Positions 47,676-58,619 of a DNA stretch of 64,000 nucleotides are shown piece after piece. A model generated the notes under the pieces. The model was not told the DNA's origin. It worked only from the letters and a program-made list of their open reading frames with translations, and did no database searches. Position numbers and translations under genes: made by a program. Source of the stretch: Dromiciops gliroides. Taxonomy: Eukaryota > Chordata > Mammalia > Microbiotheria > Microbiotheriidae. The DNA is taken from assembly GCF_019393635.1 (NCBI RefSeq), contig NC_057866.1:233774359-233838358 (forward strand). Direction: 5' to 3'. Positions within the stretch are counted from its first letter, which is position 1; each line of letters begins with the position of its first letter.

Positions 47676-50311
47676 TTTTTTTGGTTTTCTTTTTTTTTTT
47701 ATGAGATATTTTATTTTTTCCGTTACATGTAAAGATAGTTCTCAACTTTTGTTTATACATGCTTTACAATTTCAGATTTTTCTCCCTCCCTCCCCTCCCT
47801 CCCCCCCTCCCCTAGACAGCAGGTAATCTGATATAGGTTATATCTATATATCTCTATACATATACATATAGATATATATATACACACACACATATATATA
47901 CCCATAATAACATTAATCCTATTTCTGCATTAATCCTGTTACAAGAGAAAGAATCAGAGCAGTGATGCAAAACCTCAAAATAGAAAAAAAAAACAACAGT
48001 ACCCAAAACAAAAGAAATAATATGGTTCAATCAGCATCTATACTCCACAGTTCTTTCTTTTTTTTTTTTTTCTTGGATTTGGAGATCCTCTTCCATCATG
48101 AGTTCCCTGGAACTCTTCTGTACCATTGCATTGGTGAGAAGAATATAGTCCATCACAGTAGGTCAACACTCAATGTTGATGATACTGTGTACAATGTTCT
48201 TCTGGTTCTGCTCATCTCACTCATCATCAGCTCACGCAAGACCCTCCAGGTTTCTCTGAACTCTTCCTGCTCATCATTTCTTACAGCACAATACTATTCC
48301 ATTGTATTCATATACCACAACTTGTCCAGCCATTCCCCAATTGATGGGCACCCCCTCAACTTCCAATTCCTTGCTACCACGTAAAGAGCAGCTATAAATA
48401 TTTTTGTACATGTGGGTCCCTTTCCCCCTTCCATGATTTCTTTGGGCAAAAGACCTAAAAGTGGGATTGCTGGGTCAAAGGGTATGCACAGCTTTATCGC
48501 CCTTTGGGCATAATTCCAAATTGCTCTCCAGAATGGTTGGATCAGCTCACAGCTCCACCAACAATGCATTAGTGTTCCAATTTTCCCACAGCCTCTCCAA
48601 CATTTATTATCTTCCTTTTTTGTCATTTTAGCCAATCTGATAGGTGTCAGGTGGTACCTCAGAGTTGTTTTAATTTGCATCTCTCTAATCATTAGAGATT
48701 TAGAGCATTTTTTCATATGGGAATAGATAGCTTTGGTTTCTTCATCAGAAAACTGCCTGTTCATATCCTTTGACCATTTCTCAATTGGGGAATGACTTGG
48801 ATTCTTATAAATTTGATTTAATTCCCTATATATTTTAGAGATGAGGCCTTTATCAGAAGCACTGGCCTCAAAAATTGTTTCCCAGCTTTCTGCCTCCCTT
48901 CTAATTTTGGATGCATTGCTTCTGTTTGTACAAAAAATTTTTAATTTAATATAATCAAAATCATCCACTTTGCATTTTATAATATACTCTATCTCATGTT
49001 TGGTCAAAAACTGTTCTCCTTTCCAAAGATCTGATAGGTACACTATTCCTTTCTCTCCTAATTTACCTATGGTATCACCTCTTATGTCTAAATCATGTAT
49101 CCATTTTGACCTTATTTTAGTATAAGGTGTAAGATGCTGGTCTAAGCCTAATTTCTGCCATACTATCTTCCAGTTTTCCCAGCAGTTTTTGTCAAATACT
49201 GAGTTCCTATCCCAGAAGCTGGAGTCTTTGGGTTTATCAAACACTACATTACTAGTGTCATTTACTACTGCATTTCCTGAGCCTAGCCTATTCCATTGAT
49301 CTACCACTCTATTTTTTAGCCAGTACCAGATAGTTTTGATGACTGCCGCTTTATAGTAAAGCTCCAGGTTTGGTACCGCTAACCCACCTTCCTGTGAATT
49401 TTTTTTCATTATTTCCCTGGATATTCTTGATTTTTTGTTTTTCCAGATGAATTTTGTTATTATTTTTTCTAGCTGTATAAAATAATTTTTAGGTAGCCTG
49501 ATTGGTATGGCACTGAATAAGTAAATTAATTTAGGCAGTATTGTCATTTTTACTATATTAGCTCTGCCTATCCATGAGCAATTGATATCTTTCCAATTAT
49601 TTAGATCTGATTTGATTTGTGTGAAGAGTGTTTGGTAGTTGTGTTTATAGAGTTCCTGGGTTTGTCTTGGCAAGTAGACTCCCAAGTATTTTATATTATC
49701 TACCGTTACTTTAAATGGAATTTCTCTTTCTATCTCTTGCTGCTGGACTTTGTTGGTCATGTATAGAAATGCTGATGATTTATGTGGATTTATTTTATAT
49801 CCTGCTACTTTGCTAAAGTTGTTAATTGTTTCAAGTAATTTTTGACTTGATTCTCGAGGATTCCTTAAGTATACCATCATATCATCTGCAAAGAGTGATA
49901 GTTTTGTTTCCTCCTTGCCTATTCTAATTCCTTTAATTCCTTTCTCTTCTCTGATTGCTAAAGCTAACATTTCTAGGACAATATTAAATAATAGGGGTGA
50001 TAATGGACATCCCTGTTTCACCCCTGATCTTATTGGGAAGGCCTCTAATTTATCTCCATTGCATATAATACTTGCTGATGGCTTTAGGTAGATAGTGTTT
50101 ATTATTCTAAGGAAAGCTCCCCCTATTCCTAAACTCTCTAGTGTTTTTATTAGGAATGGGTGTTGTACTTTGTCAAAAGCCTTCTCTGCATCTATTGAGA
50201 TAATCATATGATTTTGGTTGGTTTTCTTATTGATGTGGTTGATTATGTTAATAGTTTTCCTAATGTTGAACCAGCCCTGCATTCCTGGTATAAATCCCAC
50301 CTGGTCATAGT
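47676..50311 (-). mobile_element. 5'-truncated L1 with perfect target duplications
   Basis: The 3' end, with a T-rich tail on +, lies at 47676. The 3' UTR spans 47676-48293, followed by the C-terminal half of ORF2. Truncation falls within the RT domain at 50311. A perfect 15-bp duplication, acaatgatgctattt, is at 47661-47675 and 50312-50326. The pre-insertion site reads gctattt/aaatg, close to the L1 endonuclease preference TTTT/AA. The intact frame and perfect duplication make it the youngest-looking LINE here. Confidence 0.96.
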
Positions 50312-50315
50312 ACAA
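48294..50315 (-). CDS. L1 ORF2 protein, C-terminal half (reverse transcriptase part, CCHC region)
   Basis: ORF2 protein nicks DNA and reverse-transcribes L1 RNA at the target. This open frame of 673 codons begins at the truncation; the first codon (TTG) comes from flanking DNA and is not a true start. It lacks the endonuclease and N-terminal RT. RT motifs present include ISIDAEKAFDK (residues 39-49), SGVKQGCPLSPLLFN (97-111) and the catalytic LFADDMMVYL (141-150). Near the C-terminus is a Cys/His motif with C572, C576, H584 and C589. No stop interrupts it, but without the N-terminal half or promoter it cannot support retrotransposition. Confidence 0.92.
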   Translation of the reverse strand: MYYDQVGFIPGMQGWFNIRKTINIINHINKKTNQNHMIISIDAEKAFDKVQHPFLIKTLESLGIGGAFLRIINTIYLKPSASIICNGDKLEAFPIRSGVKQGCPLSPLLFNIVLEMLALAIREEKGIKGIRIGKEETKLSLFADDMMVYLRNPRESSQKLLETINNFSKVAGYKINPHKSSAFLYMTNKVQQQEIEREIPFKVTVDNIKYLGVYLPRQTQELYKHNYQTLFTQIKSDLNNWKDINCSWIGRANIVKMTILPKLIYLFSAIPIRLPKNYFIQLEKIITKFIWKNKKSRISREIMKKNSQEGGLAVPNLELYYKAAVIKTIWYWLKNRVVDQWNRLGSGNAVVNDTSNVVFDKPKDSSFWDRNSVFDKNCWENWKIVWQKLGLDQHLTPYTKIRSKWIHDLDIRGDTIGKLGEKGIVYLSDLWKGEQFLTKHEIEYIIKCKVDDFDYIKLKIFCTNRSNASKIRREAESWETIFEASASDKGLISKIYRELNQIYKNPSHSPIEKWSKDMNRQFSDEETKAIYSHMKKCSKSLMIREMQIKTTLRYHLTPIRLAKMTKKEDNKCWRGCGKIGTLMHCWWSCELIQPFWRAIWNYAQRAIKLCIPFDPAIPLLGLLPKEIMEGGKGPTCTKIFIAALYVVARNWKLRGCPSIGEWLDKLWYMNTME

Positions 50316-50389
50316 TGATGCTATTTAAATGTGCTTTTAGAGCCATAATTTGGATTAATCTGGACATTTAGTTAAAGATTTATAGGATA

Positions 50390-50560
50390 AATAGATGATT
50401 GATAGATTGAGTGAGTGTTTATTAAATATTGCTATGTGCCTGGAACTTTGCTAAGGGATAAAAATACCAATGAATAAAGAAAAGGTGCTGCCCTCAAGAA
50501 TTTTATATTCTAATCATGGAAGGCAACACATAAAGTGGGAATTAGAAAGTACAGAGAGGG
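50390..50560 (+). repeat. MIR/L2-type relic
   Basis: The order tttattaaatattgctatgt, gcctggaactttgctaagg, ggtgctgccctcaagaattt and tctaatcatggaaggcaaca matches an old mammalian repeat also seen at 41505. Confidence 0.55.
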
Positions 50561-50879
50561 AAGGATCTTCATATGTACAAACATACATACACACATGTAT
50601 ACATACACATTTGTGTGTATGTATGTTGTGCATAGCATGTGTTTTCTATAATAGAGCATAATATTTATCATAACTAACAAAATCTAAAGTCACAATATTA
50701 AAAACTATAGCTAAGACTTAAGATTAAATTTTATTGTAGTCAATATATATCTTATATTCCAAAAACATGAGCTAAATGCCATAATCTTGGGAAACAGAAA
50801 TTGTTTTACCCATTAGAATCCTGGATAATAATAAGCTGCTTCTTTGGTCTTGATTGTAGGTATCTTTGCTACAGTACTT

Positions 50880-51105
50880 TTTCCATAGTTCTTTTTTCCT
50901 TTTGCTCTTTCTTCTTTCACAACATGACTAATATGGAAATATGTTTTATGTGATTATACATATATAAATTGTTTAATATCTAAGGGAGAAGGGAGGTGAG
51001 GGAGGGAAGGAGAAAATTTGGAACTCAAAATTTTATTAAAAAAGAAAAAGAACTAAAAATTGGCATTACATGTAAGTGGAAAAAAATAAAATACTGTTTA
51101 AAATT
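50880..51105 (+). repeat. L1 3' UTR end
   Basis: The stretch ctttcacaacatgactaata, then the GGGAGGTGAGGGAGGGAAGG run and gaaaatttggaactcaaaat, ending in AATAAAATAC, is the terminal L1 3' UTR also seen at 26700-26935. Confidence 0.75.
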
Positions 51106-51439
51106 TTAAAATAAAAACAAAAACATTTTGATAACTGTAAAAATACAAAAGACTACACTGTTTTTAACAATAAGAAAGCTTTACTTCTATATAGGACAGA
51201 TGTTGGAAAGAAGTCCTTAGAAGTGAAAGCTGAAAGAGTTATTTTAGAGTTGAAGAAACCAAGGCTCAGAAAGTTAACACCATATGGATATGCTCTTTTT
51301 AAAAATCTGGCCCTGTGATTTCTTTGGTATAAGGAACTTCTAGTGAGGCAACTCTTTCTACTAAGGCAGAGGATCCTCTGCTCTGACACTTAAGGTTTTA
51401 TAAGTTGTTTGGACACTGAAGTGTTAAGTGACAACAATA

Positions 51440-51540
51440 GACATATACCAACTATCTGTCAGAGGCAGGATTTGAACCCAGGCCTCCCTGAATCAAAGGT
51501 CACTTTTCTAGCTACCATCTCACAGCACCACTCTCTAAGA
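51440..51540 (-). repeat. MIR-type SINE fragment at the nucleolin pseudogene's 3' border
   Basis: The reverse-strand relic gcaggatttgaacccaggcc, followed by tagctaccatctcacagcac, marks where nucleolin 3' UTR similarity ends. Confidence 0.55.
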
Positions 51541-52467
51541 CTAGGATCTCCCCTTTCTTTGTAGTAAAAGTATTCTTTTGTACAAGATAAACTCAAGACA
51601 ACTCATTAACAAAAACGTTAACTCCCACATCTATCACCTTTCTCTGCAAAAAAGTTTATATGGAACATCTATCCAGTCAAAACCAACAAGATCTCTCCCT
51701 TGAAATGTCATCCAGGATTTTCCAAGATTACCTCTGGAGCTCCTATTTGTCTTAGAATGCCCTCAGAAGGCTCTGTCAATGATTAGATCACAGAATATAA
51801 ACCCCTAGAGTCCACTCAAAAGGCAAGGGATAAGAAAATGAGGAGAAAATGTTCAAATTTTGTCTTCTTTCCCCTGTGACTTTTTGTGTCCTCCTCTTCA
51901 GCCTTCTGGGAAACCACCCCAACTTCCAAAGTTTCCTCAGCCTCTTCCACTGCCTCCTCTGCCACTACATTCTCCAAGACCCCCTACCCCAACTGCCTCC
52001 TCCATCTCTATAGCCACTGGGCTTGGCACAGCCAAGAGTTACTAACCCCCTAACCATTGACCCATTGATCTCCCCATCTTCCACAACCTCTTTCACAGCT
52101 TGAGCATTTTGTTCTGAGTTGAAGCAAAATGAATCCTTTAAAGGACCATCTCCCTGTCTGTAACTATCCTGGCATCCCACATGACAATGAAACTCATCTT
52201 TCAATGATCCTTCTGTTGAGTCTTCTGGCAGACCCTTGAAAAATAATTTTGTAAGTCTGGCTGCTTAGTATTGCATTAGCTGCCTTTTACCGCTTCAGCT
52301 CCAGCCAGATATTTCTGCCTTAAATTACTCTTATTATTACCATAGTTATTATTCAAAGCTTCTTTCACATCTTCCATGAAGGCAAATTCAAGGAACTCAA
52401 ACACTTCAGGTCAATCTTGGTTGTTCTGGGGCAAGCTAATGAACTTTGCCTTCCCAAATACTTTTTT

Positions 52468-52634
52468 ATTTTATTAATTTATTTTTTGGAGTGAGGCAAT
52501 TGGGGTTAAGTGACTTGCCCAGGGTCACACAACTAGTAAGTATCAAGTGTTTGAGGCTGGATTTGAACTCAGGTACTTCTGACTCCAGGGCCAGTGAGTG
52601 TTCTATCCACTGAGCCACCTAGCTGCACCCCTCA
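52468..52634 (-). repeat. WSINE1-like SINE copy 14, inside the NCL pseudogene
   Basis: Flanks caaatactttttt (52455-52467) and caaatgctttttt (52635-52647) are a 13-bp duplication with one mismatch. NCL RRM3 codons continue across it. It has an extra gagtgt step near its head. Confidence 0.93.
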
Positions 52635-52689
52635 CAAATGCTTTTTTGTAGACTCTTCAGTGGTTCCAAAGGTGAGGTTATTCAGTATG

Positions 52690-53560
52690 TGGTAAAATTA
52701 TTTGTGGTAAAGATGAATATTGCCGTTTTTAGCTGACTCATTTGGGAAGGGCCACACCTGAGGTTACATATGCTACTGAGCTCAGAAGGAGAACTCTCCA
52801 TAGGCAGTTTTTAAAGGACCTCCCCTTTTGGGGGAGGAAAGATTGAACTCGCCCTGAAGGGGAACACTAAACATCTTTCGGAATTTGGGCTCTTGGTGTG
52901 GCGACTGTGGTCCTGGTGGCCTGTGCTGATTCAGGTTTTTGGTGAGTTAATGACGGAAAACCCTAAATTCCTTTGAACTAGCTTAATAGAAAATGATCTG
53001 AGGATTGCATAGGCTAAGTTTAGAGTTAAGAATCTCTATCTGTATTTCTATTTTCCTATTTCTTTATCTTTGATTTTTATTAGTTTCACCTTTGTTGTTT
53101 AATTAATTTCCAAGTAATAAAATCTGATCCTTTTGTGAACTAAAGCTTAGAGGCTCCTTTCTTATTGGCTTGGGAGAAATATCTAAAAAGGGCAGTCCAG
53201 AGTGGAGGGAGAACCTAAAAGGTCCCTCATATTTCTGGGACCCAAATATTAAGGCGAGTCACCCAAATAATGCTCCATGTATCAAATTTTGGCCCTCACA
53301 GGTAGCAGTGTCTTTAAGTCTGTTGGCTTACTGTTATTTCCAATTTTTTTTCTCACTATTTTCTGTAAAGTTTATTATAAGAGATTATACACGGTTTACA
53401 GAATCTTTGGTTTTTATTTTCTTTGATCTTATTGAATAGTGGTTTCCAAGCCCTTGGAATGAGGACCTTGTGGAATGTTTATCAACGTCCAAAGCCTGGG
53501 CTCCTGATTGGGCTGCTTCTCCAATGCTACAAATCTGCTTTATATCACTTTCAGTGCCAC
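52690..53560 (+). mobile_element. LTR-like insertion in the NCL pseudogene, borders unresolved
   Basis: Nucleolin similarity stops near 53560 and resumes near 52690, between the RRM2 end and RRM3. The insert has a poly(A) signal (AATAAA, 53116-53121) after a T-rich stretch and GC-moderate upstream sequence, as in an LTR. A possible internal TG...CA pair is tgtggtaaaatt (52690) and ggccctcaca (about 53300). The remaining 53300-53560 is then unexplained. No clear target duplication was found. Confidence 0.5.
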
Positions 53561-54386
53561 TTTCAGAGTCTTTGAATCTGCAGCTTGATGTTTGTTCCTC
53601 AAGAATAATTCTTCCTACCTCTCAGGTTCTCTTGTCTTTAACTTTTCTCCCCTGTGTAGTTGAGAATGTATACCTGACCATCAGTCTTGATTCCCTGTTT
53701 CTCTTCCCTAAGTAAAAGTCTTTTGTTATTGTTGTTGTTGTTTTGCAAAGTCTAGGGTACCAGTTTTTAGTTCAGAAGTGGTTCTGTTGAAGTTCTTGTT
53801 ACCAGGAAAGAAACTGAAATTTCAAGATGCTTCAGCTTCTAATTTCTGTTTTTTCACTTGAGGGCTTTCTGTTTGCCCATTTCCTTTTTCTTTCCTGATG
53901 CCTTTTGTTGGGCACTTCCTCTTCCTCCACTCCTTTTCTTCTTCCTCATTATCATCTTCCTGTTCCTCATCTTCATCTTCTTTCTCCTCCTCCTGTTCCT
54001 TGGCTCTCCCAGGGGCATCTTTCACAGAAATTGCCTTCCCTTTGGCCAGAGTGGTATCCATAGCTGCTTCTTCAGAGTCATTCTCATCTTCAACTTCATC
54101 ACTATCAAATTCCTCCTTATTCTCTTCCTTCTTATCCAAAGGGCCTTGTTTTGCTGGAACTCTTCCCATTTTTGTGGCCTTAGGTGGCTCAAATTCCTCA
54201 TCCTCCTCATCTTCACTATCCTCTTCTTCAGATTCACTGTCCTCTTTCTTGGCATTCTTCCCATCTGTTGTCTCTTTGGTGGAGAATGGTAGGGATACAT
54301 CTGGTTTAGCTGAGTGGAGTGACTGCTGCTTTAGCTGGAGTGTCTCCCTCCTTTATACCCTCTTAGCAGGGGCTACAACAGCCTTC

Positions 54387-54788
54387 TTTTGTTTTAATAA
54401 TTTATATGTATTAATTTTATTGTTCATAATTCATATCTATATGTATTAATTTTGTTGTTCTTAATTCCTAGTAATTTAGTCTGTTAAATTATTATTGAAC
54501 TTACTACATGTTCCTTTTAAGACATAAATCAAGTTTTCCCACTGAATTTGGTAATGTCTTAAAAAGCAGTTGTTACTTGCACTGGCCATTTTTCTACTGA
54601 ATAATATTAACACATATATCATGTATCCCAAACACATATTACTGATCATAATATAGAAAGACAATTACCTGTTTTTTTTTATTTTATAATCTATACTTCT
54701 AGAATTCATGATTTTTTTTATGTAGGTACTCTCTCCCCCCATCTCTCCCTCCCTTCATCCCCCCATCTCTCTATCTATACTCTACAAC
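54387..54788. mobile_element. Unidentified 400-bp AT-rich insertion in the NCL pseudogene
   Basis: NCL N-terminal similarity is interrupted here. Flanks ctacaacagccttctt (54371-54386) and ctacaacaagccttctt (from about 54789) look like a target duplication with one indel. The insert is AT-rich with tandem-like halves (atatgtattaattttattgttc, then atgtattaattttgttgttc) and a CT-rich right end. It has no SINE head or LTR signals I recognise. Confidence 0.6.
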
Positions 54789-55199
54789 TCTACAACAAGC
54801 CTTCTTACCAGAAGTCATGACCACTTTCTTGGCAATTGTGGTGGCAACAGCAGGAATTTTATTGGCTGGAGGTACTTTCCTTGCTGATATAGCCACAGCC
54901 TTCCTGTTCTTCTGAGGGACCACAACCTCTTCTCCACTGCCCTCTTCTTCATCTTCTGACATGTACTTATCCTCACTGTCTACTGTCTCCTTTGGGGGAG
55001 GATCTATTTTCTTTGGCTCATCTTGATTTTTAACTTCCAAAGCTTCATCATGGTGGGGAGCATGACCTAGGGGGCAGAGAGTGTAGATCCAATGGCAGAG
55101 ACTCAGGCAACATAGATAGCTGTGGATAATGCAAATCTGCCCAAGCAGCCCTTTGCTGGTGGATACTGATGGATCTTTTACTGTTTTTTTCAAATAATG

Positions 55200-55480
55200 A
55201 GACCTGAGACATTCCTCTGTCTTCCCTTCAAATCCCATCTAAAATCCTGCCTTCCTAGAGAAGCCTTTCCTAATCACCCTTAATGCTTCCCTCTAAGATG
55301 ATGTCCAAGTTACCCTGCAGATATTTTACTTATGGGTGGTTGTTGTATGTTGTCTCCCCTTTTAAAATATTAGATCTTAGAGAACAGGAACTATGTTTTA
55401 CTTTTCTTTATCCCTAGCTCTTCAAATTGTGAAGGACATACTAATATGTACTTAATGGGTGCTTCTTGGTTAACTAACTA
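55200..55480 (+). repeat. L2 3' part
   Basis: The phrases aaatcccatctaaaatcctg, gaagcctttcctaatcaccc and ttagagaacaggaactatg, then atatgtacttaatgggtgct follow L2 3' order. The NCL retrocopy adjoins its left side. Confidence 0.7.
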
Positions 55481-55675
55481 ATATTTTAAAAATAAAAATA
55501 GTAGTAGAAATTTTTGATAACACAAACCAAAGATGAATTCATGTTAGTATTTAGGATTAAAATAGGTCAAATATTTCCCTTTTCCAGGATTATAACAATA
55601 GAATTTATATTATAACAATAAAAAACTGGTATAGATTGGAATAGAACTGTATCTCAAGTTTTGGCTATAGTCATC

Positions 55676-55825
55676 AGTTTTGTTTTGTTTTTGAGGCAAT
55701 TGGGGTTAAGTAACTTGCCCAGGGTGACAAAGCTAGTAAGTGTCAAGTGTCTGAGGCCGTATTTGAACTCAGGTGCTCCTGAATCCAGGGAAGGTGCTTT
55801 ATCCACTGCGCCACCTAGCTGGCCC
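55676..55825 (-). repeat. WSINE1-like SINE copy 15
   Basis: Flanks tatagtcatc (55666-55675) and tgtagtcatc (55826-55835) are a 10-bp duplication with one mismatch. An ATC-rich simple repeat (about 55835-55880) follows directly. Confidence 0.92.
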
Positions 55826-55889
55826 TGTAGTCATCTTTATTATCATCATCAATCATCATCCACCATCATCATCAATTTTTTTTAGTTAC

Positions 55890-56560
55890 GAAAACATCAT
55901 TACCACATTCGTAGTCAAGATCAGAGTAGGAATTCATAAGTAGATATTCTGACACCGAGATAGTTTATAGCTAATCCTTTGCATTTTCCTTTTTCCTACC
56001 CTAAATTGTAAACTGCCTACAAGGCTATGTGTTCAATTTCCCATGTAACTTTTCAGGGCACTAATATAGGGTTCTTCTCTGAGCAGAAGCACAACACTAC
56101 ACATAAAAAGCATGGTGTGTGCAGAGTGCTGCTTTATGAGGCACTGAAAAAAGGGTTAGGGTTAGAGATCACTGCTCTGATAGTATATAAAGTATAATAG
56201 GGGGCAGCTAGTGTTAAGTGTTAAGTTAAGCTCTGGAACTGTGAACTGTGAACAAATCCAGATCTGGATAATAGGGGTAAGGATAGCCCCTAACTTAAGG
56301 GTTTTTGTGATAGTCAAATATAGTTACATGCAAAATGACAACATTTTGCAAACCTTAAAGAACTATATAAATGGTATTATTATTAATTTCAAAATGCATT
56401 TATTTAATACTTGAAATGGGTAGCTTACATTTAAATTTAAAATTTAATTGATTTATTTTGCCTTTATAACACAGCAATTCCTAGATGTACTCACTGCATC
56501 CCACCATCTACTTATATACAACATCATCTGGTGAATTTTTCCTTCACATTAATCTTGACT
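55890..56560. other. Unassigned AT-rich sequence
   Basis: A truncated SINE head, ggggcagctag, at 56200-56210 is followed by non-SINE sequence and then MIR-like phrases (ggataataggggtaaggata, acattttgcaaaccttaaag). A degraded SINE is possible but uncertain. Confidence 0.4.
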
Positions 56561-56564
56561 GTTA

Positions 56565-56735
56565 AAAGAATAGCCAGTTATACATAATAGATTTACAGTT
56601 TCATGTGCAGTCCTCTTTTATTTTTATGTTCTTCTATGTTATGGAAATATTTGGGTTTTTTTGTAAATTCCTAATAAAAAGTATTAAGGAAAGAAAGAAA
56701 GGAAGGAAGGAAGGAAGAAAGGAAGAAAGAAAGAT
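56565..56735 (+). repeat. Unnamed retroelement 3' tail with GAAA/GGAA tail
   Basis: Shares aatagc(c/t)agtt(a/g)t and agattt(a/g)cagtttcatgt with 23930-24000. It ends in AATAAAAAG, then a GAAA/GGAA simple repeat (56690-56735) where an A-tail would be. Confidence 0.6.
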
Positions 56736-56963
56736 GCCATATTGTACAGAAAGCTTACGCTGAAGGTCAGAAGGCCTTGGTCCAAGTCCATCCTCTGATA
56801 CAGTGTCTCTCTTGGTGATTCAACTAACTTTTTTTTAAATAAAAATTAATTTACTTGAGTGAACAAAAATCCATTTCTTGCTTCCATTTCTTCCCCCTAC
56901 CATTGAAAAGAAAGAAAAACAAAACTCTGGTAATAAAATACACAGTTAAAAAATGTAACATTT

Positions 56964-57099
56964 GGGGCAGCTAGGTGGCACAGTGGATAGAGCACCAGAC
57001 CTGGAGTCAGGAGGACCTGAGTTCAAATCCAGACTCAGACACTTAACACTAGCTGTGTGACCCTAGGCAAGTCACTTAACCCCAATTGCCTCACCCCCA
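56964..57099 (+). repeat. WSINE1-like SINE copy 16
   Basis: A perfect duplication, aaaaatgtaacattt, lies on both sides (ending 56963; to 57115). The step 'acacttactagc' is shortened to cactagctg. Confidence 0.95.
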
Positions 57100-57364
57100 A
57101 AAAAATGTAACATTTAGCCATGTCCAAAAAAAGTACGTCTTAATCTTTGGTAGTTTCTCTGGTAAAGGTATCAATTTTTCTCTAGAGTTCTCTAAGCAAA
57201 ATATTTGCAAAGAAATGATAATTCTGTTTTCATTTTGCCTATACTTTTCCATCTATTTCTATTTCTTATCATTATAGCTGGTATTTTAGCATTACCTCAA
57301 ATAGTAATGATGATAATAGACAACTTTACCTCTGATCTTATTGAAAAATCCTCTAGTTAATTTT

Positions 57365-57965
57365 GTTAATATATAAACCACCTGGATTGGATGGAGCTGC
57401 CTTATTATCCAAAAGGATTTTATGAAATTTGGGATTAATAAGAGCCGAATGCCCTCCAACTGAACTCCAAACTGAACCCAGATAGATAGCAGATAAGTCC
57501 CCACCTGCTGATTTCTTTACCAAGGATAGTAAGTCCCCATCCTTGTAAAACATCTAGGCATCCTTGTCCTTTATAAGGCCCTTTTTGAATCAGATAATGT
57601 TATAACAGTATTTGCTTTAAGTCGAACTATCAAACTGATCGGTCTTCCCTATATTCTTGTTATAACTGAAATTGTTAAACTGATTTGCAGTATGTCCATT
57701 TTAGTTATAATATTTTCTTTTAGGTTCATTTGTATCATGCTAATGAAATTGATAACACCCTATAACCTGTGAGCAAAGAAACCTTATATACCTTCAGAGA
57801 GAGGGAGTCTTCTACCTCCTTTTTTGGCCGGGGCATCTTCATGATTCATGCCTGCTTGCTCTTGGGACAAATAAACTGGTATTATGTTTTTCCCTAGTAC
57901 TCTCTGATCTGTTTTGTTGTTTGTTTATTTGTTTGTTTTTCCATAGGAGGACAGGTACACAAACA
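57365..57965 (+). mobile_element. Solo LTR inside the old L1, borders approximate
   Basis: L1 RT-region similarity stops near 57365 and resumes near 57965. The insert has a TATA box (ttatata, 57784-57790) and, about 80 bp on, AATAAA (57869-57874), followed by a T/G-rich end and tccataggaggacaggtaca. This is the layout of a forward LTR. TG/CA ends and target duplication could not be fixed. Confidence 0.65.
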
Positions 57966-58619
57966 AAATTTGCCAATCTTCATTTTATCATATTGAGGGA
58001 AAGATCTGCTTATTCCTATGCTTTTTAGTGGTTGTAATGGGAATTGGTGTTGTATTTTGTCAAAAATTTGGATGTATTGGCATAATCATTGTTTTTGTTC
58101 TTATTAAGATAATCTATTATGTTGATAATTTTCATAATATTGAATCAGCTCTGCTTTATTCATATAAATCCAATCAATAAACCTGATTTCACATTATTAT
58201 AAAATAGAATTGAATTTATAATGTTCTTTCTCAATTTTGACTTTCTATAATTTAGGTATTAAGATGATATTCATATCTCAGAAAACGTGATGATTCCTTC
58301 ATTTCCTATTTTTTCAAACTGTTTATGTAATGTGGGAATTAACCATTCTTTAAATGTTTGATAGAATTTAATTATAAGTCTACCTGCAAGGAAGGTTTTT
58401 ATTTGGGGAAGTTTATTTAAAGCTTCTTTATGTTTCTGAGATTGGGCTATTAAGATACTCTATTTCTTGTTTTGTTTGTGCATATTCATCCATTTCATAT
58501 ATACTGTCAGTTTTATAGCATTAGTTTTTAATTGTTTCCATTACTTCTTCTCTAGTCTTCATGAAAAATACTTTAAACTTCTCTATTTCATTAGAGATTC
58601 ATTTTTTTAATCTGTAGGG

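Larger units (their letters stand above)
51545..55060 (-). pseudogene. NCL: Processed pseudogene of nucleolin, interrupted and partly deleted
   Basis: Nucleolin is a nucleolar RNA-binding protein with an acidic N-terminus, four RRMs and a GAR tail. From a start-like ATG near 55052 the minus strand gives the N-terminal PPPKETVDSEDKYMSEDEEE and SGEEVVVPQK (about 54950-55020). Acidic runs and VKKQKLE follow (53822-54290), then the start of RRM1 (GNKNFNRTTSELKTG). A deletion jumps to the end of RRM2 (EEKQGIKTDG and NYTGEK), followed by RRM3 and RRM4 pieces (VKEVVEDGEINGS, near 52080). The end is GKKTKFE near 51856, with 3' UTR beyond (cattgacagagccttctgag). Exons join without introns, and frameshifts and stops abound. 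It is a retrocopy, named from memory of human NCL. Confidence 0.88.

Noticed and set aside
53300..53560. A small nucleolar RNA from an NCL intron
   Set aside because: NCL introns host snoRNAs, but this copy is processed and I see no C/D or H/ACA box arrangement here.
53858..54449. Two long plus-strand open frames (144 and 183 codons), Ser- or Phe/Leu-rich
   Set aside because: They are antisense shadows of the acidic Glu/Asp region of the nucleolin pseudogene.
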